64,000 nt of DNA from Chaetoderma sp. LZ-2023a (GCA_034401795.1 CM067370.1:108399387-108463386); one strand, 5' to 3'; counted from the first letter of the stretch, positions 1 through 11,823 are shown. Notes: generated by a model from the letters alone, not told the origin. Numbers and translations are program-made.

Positions 1-1290
1 TTATTTTCCTACCGACTAGCGGTCAACTCGCTATTAAAATAGCATTGAACTTGTAATGCATAATCCTTGAATTAAAATATGCATTCCAATTGATTATAAG
101 TTTGCTATGCTATTTGGTGATTGCCTCTGTCAGGGAAGCTCTGACGCGCGCGCGTGCACACCACGCGTTTTATCGGACCGAATTTTGACTAGAAACCGCT
201 CTCATAGTGCTTATGTACGCGCACTATCCTACCCAGGGGGCGTGCTTGGAGCGAATCCCGAGTGGCCGTTCCGTACCCAGCTTTGCTGGGACGGTCAGTA
301 CCCGTTCGGTCGGTCCGCGCTACAGAAACATATCTTTAAGGGGATAAATTAACCCTTAATGAAAACCAAGGGCTGATTGATTAAAATTTCAATCATCAAA
401 TTTCCAAAAATAATTTTCTTTCCGCTTATTTATGTATTAATTTATTCAGTTTCTATATCCGTGCTTATAACGCATCACTGGCGCTTTAAGAATATAATAG
501 ATACAGCGTTAGTTCACTACTCCATTCATACTATATCAATATCAATTCATCTACTCCGTTTTCTATGCAATGAATGAATGATTAAAAAAATTTCTGTTTT
601 TATAGTTTCATTTACAGAATTTTCTCTACCGCATGCAGATAGCCATCAAATAGTATCATTCCTAGATAGGCTGATTGTCTGGTTCTGGTAGGGAAGTTTA
701 AACATCTCTTGTCTTTTGAAAGAGAGCTTGGAACTGTTTAACCTTAACCGCTAGAATTTGAATCGATGCATATCTGGGTTGATCGGCAGTAATTTTTCCC
801 ATTACGACTTCAACGTCATTAGATAGATCAATGATATTATTGTGGTCGGTTAATGAGGAGCTCTGGTGGTGACTGCGCAACGTGCAACTTTGACCAAGTC
901 AGACATATCTGAATTTTGATCATAACTTGATCACAAGTATATTGATACTATTGATCAAGTTTGGCCAAAAAGCAGAGACATGTGAGCTTTTAAGTTCAAT
1001 CCGGAAAGATCATCACCATTGTTTGCCGCTATCCAATCCTAATAATCTAATTTGAGTTGCAGCTATATCCATATCCTATCACTCCTATCTCAACTTCTTT
1101 CATTAAATCCGGAATCCTTTACATAGATTCAAAATCCTTTCTATGTCATATAGATCTGGTGTCCTGATAACATAAAATCTACAGCGGCAATATCCCTGTA
1201 ATTCTTGATCCATTGATAATAAATATTCGAGCCATTTAATTTACACCAATTTGGGCGATTTCCTGTTAACTTGAAACTTCTGATCCGATC
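1..1290. other. No recognisable gene (AT-rich, one GC-rich patch)
   Basis: No open frame here has a recognisable protein motif. A GC-rich patch at about 140-330 differs from the AT-rich surroundings and may be a transposon scrap, but I cannot assign it. TGATCAAG words recur at 915-960. Confidence 0.5.
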
Positions 1291-1312
1291 ATCAACAAAT
1301 GTACATATCATT

Positions 1313-1484
1313 GACAGGTTTTTGAGGTCATAAAGGTCAAATTAACACCTGGGTTGACCTGTTCGTCCAAACATCATAGACTGTTGAGCTTTATAACCCC
1401 TAGATTTGCTTTTATAGCATAACCATACTTTCTAGGTCATGACCTTGAAATAACGTTTGGGTCAAATTTGACATATTTGACCTA
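1313..1484. promoter_or_regulatory. Cluster of AGGTCA nuclear-receptor half-sites
   Basis: AGGTCA occurs at 1325-1330 and 1334-1339 as a direct repeat with 3-bp spacing (DR3). TGACCT lies at 1355-1360. A perfect inverted repeat without spacer, AGGTCATGACCT, lies at 1434-1445. Further GGGTCA and TGACCT words follow near 1460-1482. AGGTCA is the known half-site of many nuclear receptors. Function here is inference: no promoter or gene is visible nearby, and the block may be a piece of a dispersed repeat. Confidence 0.3.
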
Positions 1485-1654
1485 GATAACTCGACATTCC
1501 TATGATAATATTCCTTTTTTAGCTGTGTGTCAGTCACAACAGTTGCCCAGTTTTACTCAGCGGGCAAAATTGGCGACCCTTTGACTTCGGGTGACCTAGT
1601 TACGCAACTGATTTGAATAGAAAATGGCATAGCAACAGAAACGCAACAATAGAT

Positions 1655-1952
1655 GAATCCAGTCTGTCGATCAATCACATGACGTAGTCCGTCAAAAACG
1701 CTTAATAGTCCGTCGATTTATACGAAGTGTATGTCTTTATATTCAATAAATATTCTGTTTGAAACTAATTTGACTGGCCGCTGTAGCTGCTATAGTACCC
1801 AGTCAAATTAGTTTCAAAATATTCAACAGCTTGCCTGTATAGTCTACTAGAAATTGAGGTTCAGGTCGTTCATGGTTCGATCGATCCCAACAGGGACAAA
1901 GCGTGTCTGGATCTTACCTAGAGATGGGTGGGGCATAGGTAAAACTGGATTC
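1655..1952 (+). mobile_element. Family A hairpin MITE, copy 1
   Basis: The central foldback (about 1757-1819) has arms TTTGAAACTAATTTGACTGG and its reverse complement. To the right come the family blocks: CAGCTTGCCTGTATAG, then GATCGATCCCAACA, then GGGGCATAGGTAAAACTGGA. The left part (1655-1750) has decayed. No coding capacity. Classed as a MITE because more than a dozen copies share this layout in both orientations. Confidence 0.75.
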
Positions 1953-2378
1953 AGCAATTGTATCGAAAGTTATGTACATTGTTTTACCACGACAGTAGGC
2001 CTAGTATCCCATACTATATGTAAGTTTAATTCATGAAAACATACCAAGTCCCAGTTTATACCGTGTTGCCATACTTAGTCTTAAAGAGGAAAGTGAAGGC
2101 TCTTAGATAACTAGTTTTATTAATTAGTGTTAATGAATTATTCGCCCACAATAGACTCATACACTGCACGACTAGTTTCGACGAGTTTTGGTCTTTTGTA
2201 TCTCATCATGCGCATGTTTGATTTGACCTCGTAATTCGATGGCCGCGTAATAATGGGGTCATATCCTAACCCCGCCCGATGAGACGCACAAGGTCTAAAC
2301 CAGCTGTGGAGTGGGTCTATGGCGCGTGAATAATTAATTCATTTCATAACTCTAACATCACATGTAATTGTTGCTCAT

Positions 2379-2790
2379 TGGACCATTCCAGTTTTAGCTA
2401 TGCCCCGCCAGTTTCTATCTAGGCTCCACCCACACCTCGCTCGTGTTGTGATCGATCGAACTCTGAACCTCCTGACTATCAATTTCCAGAAAACTATACA
2501 GATAAGCTGTTGAATATTTTGAAACCGATTTGATTGGGCGCTGTTGCTGCCTATGGCGGCAACAGCAGCGCCCAGTCAAATTAGTTTCAAAATGTTCAAC
2601 AGCATGTTTCTTAAATAGCAAAAACATACAATTCGACTAACGTGTGGGACTATTAAGCGTTAAAGACGAGCGTAATCGAATCATTCATGGCGTCATGATT
2701 ATGACGTCAGCACGCACGTGTAGTTAATTATGGCGTCATATGATTGAGTGAGGAAATGGATTCATGAATTGCTGCTCAATAGACCCACTG
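2379..2790 (-). mobile_element. Family A hairpin MITE, copy 2
   Basis: Reverse orientation to copy 1. It starts with TGGACCATTCCAGTTTTAGC, then the CCCCGCC and CTCCACCCACAC blocks, GATCGATCGA, and the central foldback at about 2518-2592. It ends in a region rich in ATGACGTCA-type words, including TGACGTCA at 2702-2709. Confidence 0.8.
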
Positions 2791-3135
2791 TATAAATCAA
2801 TCGCATGACGTGATAATCCACTACGTGACGTATAGAATGACATCACAATCAATGACGTCATGAATAATGCAAATAAGTACGTCACGTACGTCACGAACGC
2901 ATAGTTGAAGACGACTATGCGTTGTTTTACGAATTGTATGTCTACTATTTAATAAATATCAAGTTTAATATTTTGAAACTAATTTGACTGGGTGCTTTTG
3001 GTGCCATAGGCAGCAACAGCACCCAGTCAAATTAGTTACAAAATATTCAACAACTTAGCTGTGTAGTTTTCAGGAAATTGATAGTTAGGGCGGGCATTCG
3101 TGTGATCGATCAATCCCAACAATTGATATCAATGG
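2791..3135 (+). mobile_element. Family A hairpin MITE, copy 3
   Basis: Forward orientation. The left part has ATGACGT words (perfect TGACGTCA at 2853-2860). The foldback is at about 2970-3045, then AGTTTTCAGGAAATTGATAG and GATCGATCAATCCCAAC. It breaks off near 3130 without the usual end. The arms carry matched changes: GGGTGC on the left and GCACCC on the right, where most copies have GGGCGC and GCGCCC. Confidence 0.75.
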
Positions 3136-3261
3136 GATTGAGTCACACGTCAAACTGACTTAGATTCGACTCTTACCCAACAAGGATATAAAAGGCAGTA
3201 TTTTATTGTAAAATTATTATGTAAAATTGTAACATACTGCCTTTTATATATTATGTATGCT

Positions 3262-3612
3262 TACAATTGTTCAATAGTAATACTACTAAGAGGACGGCAT
3301 TGCATAAATCTTCTAAGTGTGCTACGAGGTGACCTCAAGAAAGCAGGATTAGGTACACTCAAGTCAAGAATGGACCTGAGGAAGCTAAGGATTTCGGCTG
3401 AGGACAAGACACCGTGGGCAAAAGCGAAGAAGGACTGATTGCAGCTATAGGATGTTTCTATTTATCGTTTACGAACGTATATAATAGCTGACCGTCATTG
3501 TAGGTTTATATACTCTGTACACTCAAGGGCCTATGGCCTAATGTGGAATCAATAAATCAATAAATCAATCTATTACTACAGCCGCAGAATACAGTAATCA
3601 TCATCATCAATA
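3262..3612 (+). pseudogene. 3' end fragment of a non-LTR retrotransposon, copy 1
   Basis: The plus-strand frame ends with an arginine/lysine-rich C-terminus (RGRHCINLLSVLRGDLKKAG, then a TLKSR...LRKL...AEDKTPW segment, stop at 3436-3438), followed by a short 3' tail ending in CAATAAATCAATAAATCAAT and a CAT-rich stretch. The same C-terminus recurs, more decayed, at 14800-14950, where it is preceded by a MFGHV...MPEDTPA motif typical of LINE RT C-termini. Only the last 60 or so codons remain here. The LINE clade is uncertain (RTE- or CR1-like). The evidence is similarity within the window plus recollection of LINE C-termini. Confidence 0.55.
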
Positions 3613-3614
3613 CT

Positions 3615-4237
3615 ACTAAGAATAGCGGGACTAATAATTGAAAATTGAAACGTCCGTCAAGTTTGTCAATTGTATGTCTGATAGATTCACAATTTAGTAC
3701 ACATGCTGTTAAATATAACTGTGGTACATTAATTAAGAAGGCACTTTCTTGTCAGCTCAATTAGTGTGTGTGCGCTCACGTGGGCGTACGTGTGTGCGCG
3801 CGTGCGTGCGTGTGTGAGTGTGCGTGTGTGCACACGCTAGGTGGTCTCCTGCTTACATTTTATACCAGTGGCTGAACGTGAAATAATTACAATAAAATAT
3901 GAATATTTATGCATCATCTACCCGGTGTAATACGATTACCTATCTTCTGGCCGTCCAGGACTAAGAATAGCGAGACTAATAATTGAAAATTGAAACGTCC
4001 GTCAAGTTTGTCAATTGTATGTCTTTGATAGATTCACAATTTAGTACAGATGCTTTTAAATATAACTGTGGTACATTAATTAAGAAGGCACTTTCTTGTC
4101 AGCTCAATTAGTGTGTGCGCCGCATGTGCGTCCGTACGTGTGTCGTGCATGTGTGTGCGTGAGGGCGGAAGGGTGTGGGTGTGCGTATGCTCGCGCACGT
4201 GCACGTGCGCGCGTGCATGTGTGTGTGCATGTGTGTG

Positions 4238-4282
<45 letters not shown>

Positions 4283-4413
4283 GCGCGCACGCTAGGTGGG
4301 CTCCTGCTTACATTTTATACCAGTGCCTGAACGTGAAATAATTACAATAAAATATGAATGTTTATGCATCGTCTACCCGGTGTAATACGATTACCTATCT
4401 TCTGGCCGTCCAA
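3615..4413 (+). repeat. Tandem duplication with GTGC/GCGT-rich microsatellites
   Basis: Unit 1 (about 3615-3958) and unit 2 (about 3959-4413) share CTAAGAATAGCG at the start and CTTCTGGCCGTCCA at the end. Between them the order is the same: GAAACGTCCGTCAAG, GGTACATTAATTAAGAAGGC, a GT/GC-rich run, CTCCTGCTTACATTTTATAC. Unit 2 is about 110 bp longer, mainly because the GTGC run expanded (4219-4289). Confidence 0.85.
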
Positions 4414-4482
4414 AATGGTGGTCGTTTAATTCGTTAACCCTAACGTTAAAAATGGCTTCAGTAGTAGTGGTCTTGGAAAATG

Positions 4483-4604
4483 TCCATTTGCAGACAAAGA
4501 AAAGACTATTTTTTTAAATTTACCACTGGAAAGACTGGCTCGATAACTGAGCCAGTCATTTCAATGGATTTTCAAAAATAGTCTTCCCTTGGTCTGCAAA
4601 TGGA
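4483..4604. mobile_element. Family B foldback MITE, copy 1
   Basis: A near-perfect 122-bp hairpin. The left arm runs from TCCATTTGCAGAC through TTTACCACTGGAAAGACTGG; the right arm returns through CCAGTCATT and AAAATAGTCTTC to GTCTGCAAATGGA. Same architecture at 11.8, 18.0 and 28.1 kb. No coding capacity. Confidence 0.75.
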
Positions 4605-4612
4605 TATTTCCT

Positions 4613-5517
4613 ATGTGAAGATTTAAAATATTCTTGGACAAATTTGCCGAGGGCTAATGGGATAAGAGAGGTGTCTTAAAGGGATTACATCTTGTGCCCC
4701 GTGTCCAATAATAATAAGAAATCCCATAAAAATGTCTTGTATTAATTTAAAAAATCTTATAATCTTTAATGACCAATTGTAAGGCGCTTTAAGAGATAGA
4801 CACGAGTCAAATTAAATCCTTGTAGACCCGTATACCTATTACCATAGAGCATATATCCTATGTCTTAGTCAATCGAAGCGTGTCGTTTTTCATGGACGCG
4901 TACTATTTATAGTCTAAGACAATACGAACTGGCTCGTCCAATTACCATGTATTTTTATAATCAATGAAAAAATGACTTAGAGGTCGTCAGTCTTATTTTT
5001 TTACTATTCACAAATGGTTTTAAGTAAGCCAATATACAAACACAGAGACCGCAATAGGCTATATATGCCTATAGCCGAATTACTCGGAAAGTGAAAAGTC
5101 GCGAATTCTATTCAAGCTTAGAGTTATGAAATGATGTTATTAATTAAGACCGTGACTTTATTTAGAAAAAGTATAAAAGCGTGAACCACCGCATGCCTAT
5201 GTACTGATCTTAGAGGGATGTAATTTGTATTTGTGTCTGATTTCCCCACACTAACGGACGTACTTATGTGAGGTGTTGTTCCTAAGCCCAGCGTATTATG
5301 GATGCTACTATGTGAAACGACGGAGTATATATAGGCCTATGTGTCTTTAATGAATTATGAAGACAAGGAAAGTCTTCGCTTCCATATTAATTTTAAGTCT
5401 ATGCTCGTGTGGATATTATGGATATATCGTTCCTCAGATGATATGTAAGTATTGAATTAGTCATGAATATATACGATATCTAGGCATCATGGCGGATTTA
5501 GGCTATGCGTACAGTGA
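4613..5517. other. No recognisable feature (AT-rich)
   Basis: I see no protein motif, RNA gene or repeat shared with the rest of the window. Confidence 0.5.
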
Positions 5518-5870
5518 ATTGACCGTTCCAGTTTTAGCTATTCCCCGCCCACCTCTAGCTAAGCTCCATCCACACTCCGCCCGTGTTTGGATCGATCGAT
5601 CCCCGAAAGCCCTGACTATCAATTTCCTGAAAACTATACAGGTAAGCTGTAGAATATTTTGAAACTAATTTGACTGGGTGCTGTTGGTGACTATGGCAGC
5701 AACAACGCCCAGTCAAATTGGTTTCAAAATAGTCAACCATATCTATTAAATAGCACAGACATACAATTTGTAGTACAACGTATAGTCCGCCCAATTAAGC
5801 GTTCGTGAAGTGCTTATCCTACTCGCCACGTAGTTAATTATGACGTCATAGGATAGATGGACACAGTGGT
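5518..5870 (-). mobile_element. Family A hairpin MITE, copy 4
   Basis: Near-complete reverse-orientation copy: GACCGTTCCAGTTTTAGC, CCCCGCCCACCTCTAGC, GATCGATCGATCC, the foldback at about 5658-5729, then a perfect TGACGTCA at 5841-5848. Confidence 0.8.
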
Positions 5871-5960
5871 AAGGTCCATTGTCCAATGGAATCCATCTAT
5901 CCGTGCCGGTCCATTCCTAGCTGATCTCCACCCACACTGTATGCGCGTTGGAATCGATTT
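5871..5960 (-). mobile_element. Family A fragment
   Basis: GGTCCATTGTCC and ATCCATCTATCC, then GTCCATTCCTAGCTGATC and CTCCACCCACACTG repeat the terminal blocks of family A without the hairpin. Looks like the two ends of a deleted copy. Confidence 0.5.
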
Positions 5961-5965
5961 TAAGG

Positions 5966-6121
5966 TGGCGTTCACGTTGAAGGTCTAATCCGAAGTAAGT
6001 TCGAACGATCACAAAGGTTTGGTTACTTGTCATAACTTGTGTTAAGTGTGAGCGCTTACTTTAGTAAAACGAAATTGTGTGATCTTTTGGACTTACTTCG
6101 GATTAGTTCTCTAATGTGGAC
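5966..6121. mobile_element. Short inverted-repeat MITE
   Basis: Ends are inverted repeats. The left end has GTTCACGTTGAAGG and CTAATCCGAAGTAAGT. The right end has ACTTACTTCGGATTAG and CTCTAATGTGGAC. Total length about 155 bp, non-coding, and I find no second copy in the window. Confidence 0.6.
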
Positions 6122-6241
6122 ATGGACATAAGATTTTAAACATTGTACGTCCAGATTCCAGAATCGCAATTCCAAGGTAGGCCTAATCATGTAGGCAAGC
6201 TGTTGAATATTTAGAAAATAAATAGACATCCAAACATTCGA

Positions 6242-6596
6242 CGGACGATTCCAGTTTTTGCTATGCCCCGCCCATCTCTAGCTAAGCTCCACCCACACCT
6301 TGCTTGTGTTGGGATCGATCGATCTCCGAACGCCCTGACTATCCGTTTCCAGAAAATTATACAGGTAAGCTGTTAAAAATTTTGAAACTAATTTGACTGG
6401 GCGCTGTTGCTGTGTTGCTGCGAAGCAACAACTCCCAGTCAAATTAGCTTCAAAATATTCAACGGAATGTTTATTAAATGGTAAAGACATACAATTCATA
6501 CAACGTGCCAGACTATTAAGCGATAAAAACGTACTATTTCGAATTAATCATGACGTCATGATTATGACGTCAGCATACACGTCATACGGAGTATAT
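6242..6596 (-). mobile_element. Family A hairpin MITE, copy 5
   Basis: Reverse orientation: ATTCCAGTTTTTGC, CCCCGCCCATCTCTAGC, GATCGATCGATC, foldback at about 6380-6455 with an altered loop (TGTGTTGCTGCG), and two perfect TGACGTCA words at 6551-6558 and 6565-6572. It abuts a LINE fragment at 6602. Confidence 0.8.
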
Positions 6597-6601
6597 CAGG
6601 T

Positions 6602-7139
6602 GAAACGCAACTAATCCTAACAACCCATGACCTAGTACACGCATTGGAATACCGCCGGCAGGTAGACATAGAAAAAGCCTTTGATAAGGTACCGCCTCAA
6701 CGCCGCCTCCTGAATTTACAACATTACGGAATACAAGGCAACATACTGGGATTGATAACATCATTCCTCAGTGGTAGACAGCAAAAGGTTGTCATAGAAG
6801 GTGCCCGCTTTGAGTCAACAAATGCCATGGCATGAGTAACACAAGGATCACTTTTAGGCCCAATCGTCTTTCTAGTCATCATAAATGAAATAGCAAACAG
6901 CCTCAATCAATTCCATGATCCGCCTGGACGGAAGTATGGCAGATGAAATTTAATGAATTCAAGTGAAATATCTTCACAGTCACCCAACGGAGATCACGCC
7001 TCACCACGCACTACACAATGAGTGGAGAAAGGCTGGAGGAATGTAAAGCAGAAGCAACACACCTCAGCATCCAATTAGCACAAACAGGTATCTAAACCAA
7101 CATCATCGGCAACCGAGTACTTGTTTATTTAACCAGAAG
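6602..7139 (+). pseudogene. CR1/jockey-type LINE reverse transcriptase, 5' fragment
   Basis: Frame from 6602 reads ETQLI, then VDIEKAFDKVP (RT motif around the first catalytic aspartate), HYGIQGNILGLITSFLSGR, VVIEGA, and after a TGA at 6833-6835 the GSLLGPIVFLVIINEI motif. It then jumps directly to WQMKFNEFK, VTQRRSR and YTMSGERL. The stretch that should hold the F/YADD catalytic box is absent, so an internal deletion has removed the active site. The fragment stops at 7139, where a hAT-like element begins, and the same LINE protein resumes at 8527. Dead copy; clade call from recalled CR1/jockey motifs. Confidence 0.8.
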
Positions 7140-8526
7140 CAGGGGCTGATCCAGCAATGTCAGTTATGAGAGGGGTGGGGGTGGGGGTGGATGAGAGCAT
7201 AAAAGAAGAGAGTCTGCGAGAGGATGTCTACTCTGAGTAGCGAGGGTTTCGGGGGTCAACCCCCGCACAATTGTGAAAATTAGATCATCTGAGAAGCCTT
7301 CTGCAGTCTGTGTAGCAAAAACAATTTTTCGTTCGAAAATGTTTTATAATGTCATAGACAAATCCTCCAGGCATGCTCCCAGGAGAGTGATCTAGGTGTA
7401 ATCTCCAGAAAATTGAGAAATCCGGATGCTCTCAGCAGCCATCCGCTAAAATTTATCTGGGTAAAAATATACCTTCAGTCAGTCATGAATGCTATGAATG
7501 TAATCATTTTTGTACCCATTTTCGTATGAAAAACACCAACATGACATTATTATCTGTAAGAAAATGCACACATGCATGCCTATATGTACCCGAAAGGTAC
7601 GAACAGTCGTACTGTCGGACGCCAAATATCTGAGTAATAAAGTTATAATTTTACTACACACATTTGCCCATGAACTGGTCACGGGACAGCCCCTTTTTAG
7701 TGCTACGAAAATAGGTCACATGTCTGTAGTCTGATGATATTTGTCTCACTTCATCTGGTAACGGAAATAATACAACATAGAAATAATGATCACGTAGACG
7801 ATTGAAGCGTATTGACTTCATTTCCTCATGAAAGTGCATGTTGCTCCTATAACCACATTATTTTAATTTTTCTGAAAAATATCCATGGTGAGGAAAATTT
7901 TGAGAACACGCTAAATATGTGTTGTCGCACAAATACTGCCAAATTAAGCAACTTGTCGCGTTGTACCAGCAATCCTTAGCCTGCACAAAAGTAAACTAAC
8001 GTGGTTACAAGAAACACGTATTTTCCCATAGGCGAAATGGTGTTTAGTCGAGATTGTCAGTATTGCCAGACAACTTTAATAGCATAAGACGAAATATTTA
8101 CGGGTGAAGAATCTGTTATCTCCGCACGTCGGCATAGCTTTTCTACTATGACTGGAATAGACGCAATGTGGGGTTTGCGCAGTTAGATTATTCAGTAAGT
8201 TGTTTGGCTGTATTTAAATGGGGGTTCACTGCTCTTAATTGGTACACGAACATATCTCTCAGTTGTGAGAATTCTCCCAAAATGATGAGAGGACGGATGA
8301 CTAGCTCAGATTTGGCCACGTTGACGTTGTAACGTCCAGAGAAATTTTGCGAATTTTGGTGTTCTACGAACCGATTTCCGCGATTCTGAGTGGTAAAAAA
8401 ATAGCATACTTAGTTTGCGTCCAAGTTAAAATGTTGTGGTTGATTTTAAGAGGGGTGGGTTGTTTTATAGGTTTTGACAAATTTAGGGGGTACGCCAGGT
8501 CCCCCCCCCCCCCTAGATCCGCCACG
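7140..8526. mobile_element. hAT-like non-autonomous element (family H), copy 1
   Basis: About 1.39 kb, non-coding. It starts CAGGGGCTGATCCAGC and ends AGATCCGCCACGG, i.e. imperfect inverted ends of the CAGGGGCGGATCC type often seen on hAT-like elements. It interrupts a LINE whose protein reads on either side. Segments matching 7455-8526 reappear at 18700-19068 and 22190-23056. The inner end has a 14-C run (8500-8513). I could not find a clean 8-bp target duplication. Confidence 0.6.
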
Positions 8527-8871
8527 GAGAAACCTAAGATCGTGCCCAACATCCGTTAAAGAAAGTGCCAATCAATCGCTTGTTAGACCGAAAATCGAAT
8601 AAGCTTCAACAGTCTGGGATACATCAACTTGTGACCTAAAAAACAAACTTGAAGCGGTACAACCGAAGGCAGCAAGGATCATTCTAGGTCGCCTGGTCTG
8701 CGTATACCCAACATAGAGCGTCTCAGCAATGATAAATGTGCTATTATAGGAAGGTCTTGCACAGGGACGAAGGAACAAACAGACTGACGAAGGAATCACA
8801 GCCACGAATGTAGAGACATTCAAGACCTACATCCGTGAGACGACATTCTAAAACCGAACACGATGAGGTAG
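8527..8871 (+). pseudogene. CR1/jockey-type LINE, 3' fragment (continues 6602-7139)
   Basis: The plus-strand frame reads RNLRSCPTSVKESANQSLVR, then PKIE, a stop, and ASTVWDTSTCDLKNKLEAVQ, PKAARIILGR. This is the characteristic segment downstream of the RT core in CR1/jockey LINEs (AY.SLVRP.IEYAS.VW, L..VQRRAAR). The protein picks up where the fragment ending at 7139 left off, so both belong to one LINE split by the element between them. Later codons (about 8700-8871) are eroded. Non-functional. Confidence 0.75.
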
Positions 8872-8880
8872 ATAGTGTAC

Positions 8881-9105
<225 letters not shown>

Positions 9106-10110
9106 CACCCCTCCCCCCACACCCCACCACCCACCAACAACACCCCCACCCATGGACCCACCCACTACTGCCCCAACTACCCTCACCCCATGCAGCGATG
9201 GCCATTAGAAAAATTAATATGAAGCTATAGAATGATGATGGATGGTGATGATGACGATTACGATGATGATGATGATGCCTGATCGCCAAAACACTTAGCA
9301 ACTTGTGTTGTGGTGTCGTAATGCGTTCCTAAAACCTGTTGGCACACCCCCTAGAACTCCTAGTGATTTCTGCGCAGGCGTATTTTCTGGCATTCGAAGA
9401 ACATGTCTGGGTATATAGACCATCGCTGTTGATCTACCATCACAGATCATTTCTCTGTGTTGCGCACAGAGTAGAGTGAAACATTTGATAGTAGACTATG
9501 TGGCCAGCAATGATTTATAATTGCTCGCAAATGTTTGTGGCGACATGCACCAAGTTTGTTCGAGAAGGCTTTTGGAGCTGTCCAGCTTTTATAATTGCAC
9601 AACATTATGGAAACACATGCATCATCGTATGGCTGCATCTTGACTTTCACAGGGATTTTAGAGCCACGAATCCACAACTTCCAAATGACTCTAACGCGAT
9701 ATTTCCTGTTGCACAGCCAGTTTCAATGTTTGTAGAGTTATAGAGAAAGGAACCCATGATTATATTCGTCTTCCACTTCCCAGTGCCCCCACCCCCGTCT
9801 TCCACTTCCCAATGCGCCCCCCCCCTCCACACCCCCCCCCCCCCCCCACGCCGTGCCGTTATCATTCTATTCTGGTGTGCTCTGTTTTGGCATCATTCAA
9901 GAAGAGGTGTGCAGCCTTGCGCTGTTCTGCATCTATCTGATATTTGAGGTGGTGTATAATCAAGTGGACATTTTTCCTGGTCGATAAAGTCAACACCATC
10001 TGCATACTCTGTTTTACGTTCTACAAATATTAACCAACGCCCGTTTTATTCAATTTCACTATAGCAATCACATTCATATGCGCTTTTCTATATCGTATAA
10101 AGAAGACGGA
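9106..10110. other. Pyrimidine- and GAT-rich spacer, no gene
   Basis: C-rich stretch at 9106-9190, (GAT)n-like at 9230-9280, and a C-rich run at 9760-9850 that includes about 18 consecutive C. No protein motif recognised. Confidence 0.5.
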
Positions 10111-10172
10111 GGTGTGGCACACACACACACACACGCACGCACGCGCGCGCGCGTGCGCGTGTGTGTGTGTGT
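10111..10172. repeat. (AC)n-(CG)n-(TG)n microsatellite
   Basis: Alternating purine-pyrimidine tract passing from AC to CG to TG repeats, so it is self-complementary and could form a hairpin or Z-DNA. Confidence 0.8.
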
Positions 10173-11755
10173 AGTGAATAGACCTAACTATAGGGCTTGA
10201 TGGCATATCCCGAAAATAACCTTTACGTAGAAAGATATCTTGACTTTTATGTGCTGCGCTGTACTCCTCTAAATCTTGGACTTATGCAATTTTGATCCTA
10301 AGCAGTAATTGAATTTAGCCTTGGAAAACGAGTAGACCTACAAAAGCTGAATGTTAGCGTCACCGTATCACTATTTGTTTAATAATAGACATAAACTTCT
10401 TCACCATTAGGTGCATTAGTAAAGCAAGCCTAATTTATTAACAGCGCGATAACATAGGCGTACATGTATCATTATATGCATAGAAATGCGTAACGCCAAC
10501 GCGGTGACGTCTTTCGGCCATTTTGTATTCAAAGTAGTGAGTAAGAAACGGACAATGGTTGACTCATTCATTTGATTGCCGCGTTTACAAAGCCCTGGGT
10601 GACAGGTGACATTTTGTTTACACATTTTCCTGTATGCATAATTACATCCGGGCTTTATTTCCTCAACAATGTCGAAAGGCCAGCGTTAATTAATTCCCTT
10701 TTCTTGAGTAGCTAGCGTAGTGTCCATCTTGAAAATAATGTTGTTAATGAAACCAGCAACTGTTTTCTGTAGATTGTTTTCGAAAGCCCCCACCCCCACC
10801 CACCCCTCCAAGTAAGCCCAATCTGTGCGTGCAGCGTTGAACATAATACGTTAAGGTTAAACCTTACAACTCTGATGTAAAAAAATTAAATTTTCAAATT
10901 GAATTAAAAGATGAACTTGTGTTCGTATTTCAACAAACTTGGTGCAAGATGGTGCTGGCGAACAACATCGTTCACCAAAACTGTTTTAAAATGTACCCCT
11001 GTTTATTTGCGCGGGGGTTAATAAATGCACGCTTGGGAAAGCACTTACATATGCACATGGTTTTTGTTGTAAACAAATGTATGATCTATGTTCATAACAC
11101 TCAAATTTTAAGGACACTGTTGTTAGTAGTCCAGTCATACTCTGCATATGGAGATCGCGCTGTGGTTCTATGACAGAAATGTTGTTGTCGGAAGCGGCGG
11201 TAGTGATGGTGGTGGTAGTGGTGGTGGCGGTAGCGGTGGCGGTGGTAGTGGTGGTGGTGGTGCGTGTTTTTGTGTTTGTTGTTGCTCGTGGTCGCAGTCA
11301 TCGTCGTCGGTTTGAGTATGGGACATTAGAGAAAGTACGCCCTGACTGAGCTCTAGCATATTGCATTCGGAAAATAAAAGCTGTCTATATGACGGACACA
11401 TTATGATTATGAATTCTTTCAAAACGCTCGCTAGCATCAGATGCATCACCGCCTAATATGTTGCCATATCAAATGTCATTTGGAGCAACGAAACGGTGGG
11501 TCTTTAGACAGGTGGTCAGGATCTTAAGCCTCTTGCGTCACCAACGCCCCCAAAGCGCTCAAAATGCTACTTATAGGCCTAACGATCAACCCGTTAACAA
11601 TAAAGAATTTCCAGAGGAATTGCAATGTCTGCTCAGTGAATATCCATTTTCCAAGAAATAACAGTTTCTGTACAATTACCACTGGAATTTTACAAAAGTA
11701 ACTTTATATTGCCATGAACCTGGATAGGTATTGTGATTACCGAGGAGGTTGTTTT
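10173..11755. other. No recognisable gene; (GGT)n-rich patch
   Basis: Only a GGT/GGC trinucleotide patch at 11195-11262 stands out. Short open frames have no motif I recognise. Confidence 0.45.
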
Positions 11756-11760
11756 GGCGG

Positions 11761-11788
11761 GCTTGACCATTAAATGTTTAATGGTCAA
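11761..11788. repeat. Perfect 28-bp palindrome
   Basis: CTTGACCATTAAAT followed by its mirror complement GTTTAATGGTCAAG. It lies about 35 bp before a family B foldback and may be part of that insertion. Confidence 0.6.
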
Positions 11789-11823
11789 GAAACTCCAAAA
11801 TTGTTGCTTAGACAATAGACAGT

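Noticed and set aside
107..352. 81-codon frame in the GC-rich patch
   Set aside because: Composition-driven; no recognisable domain.
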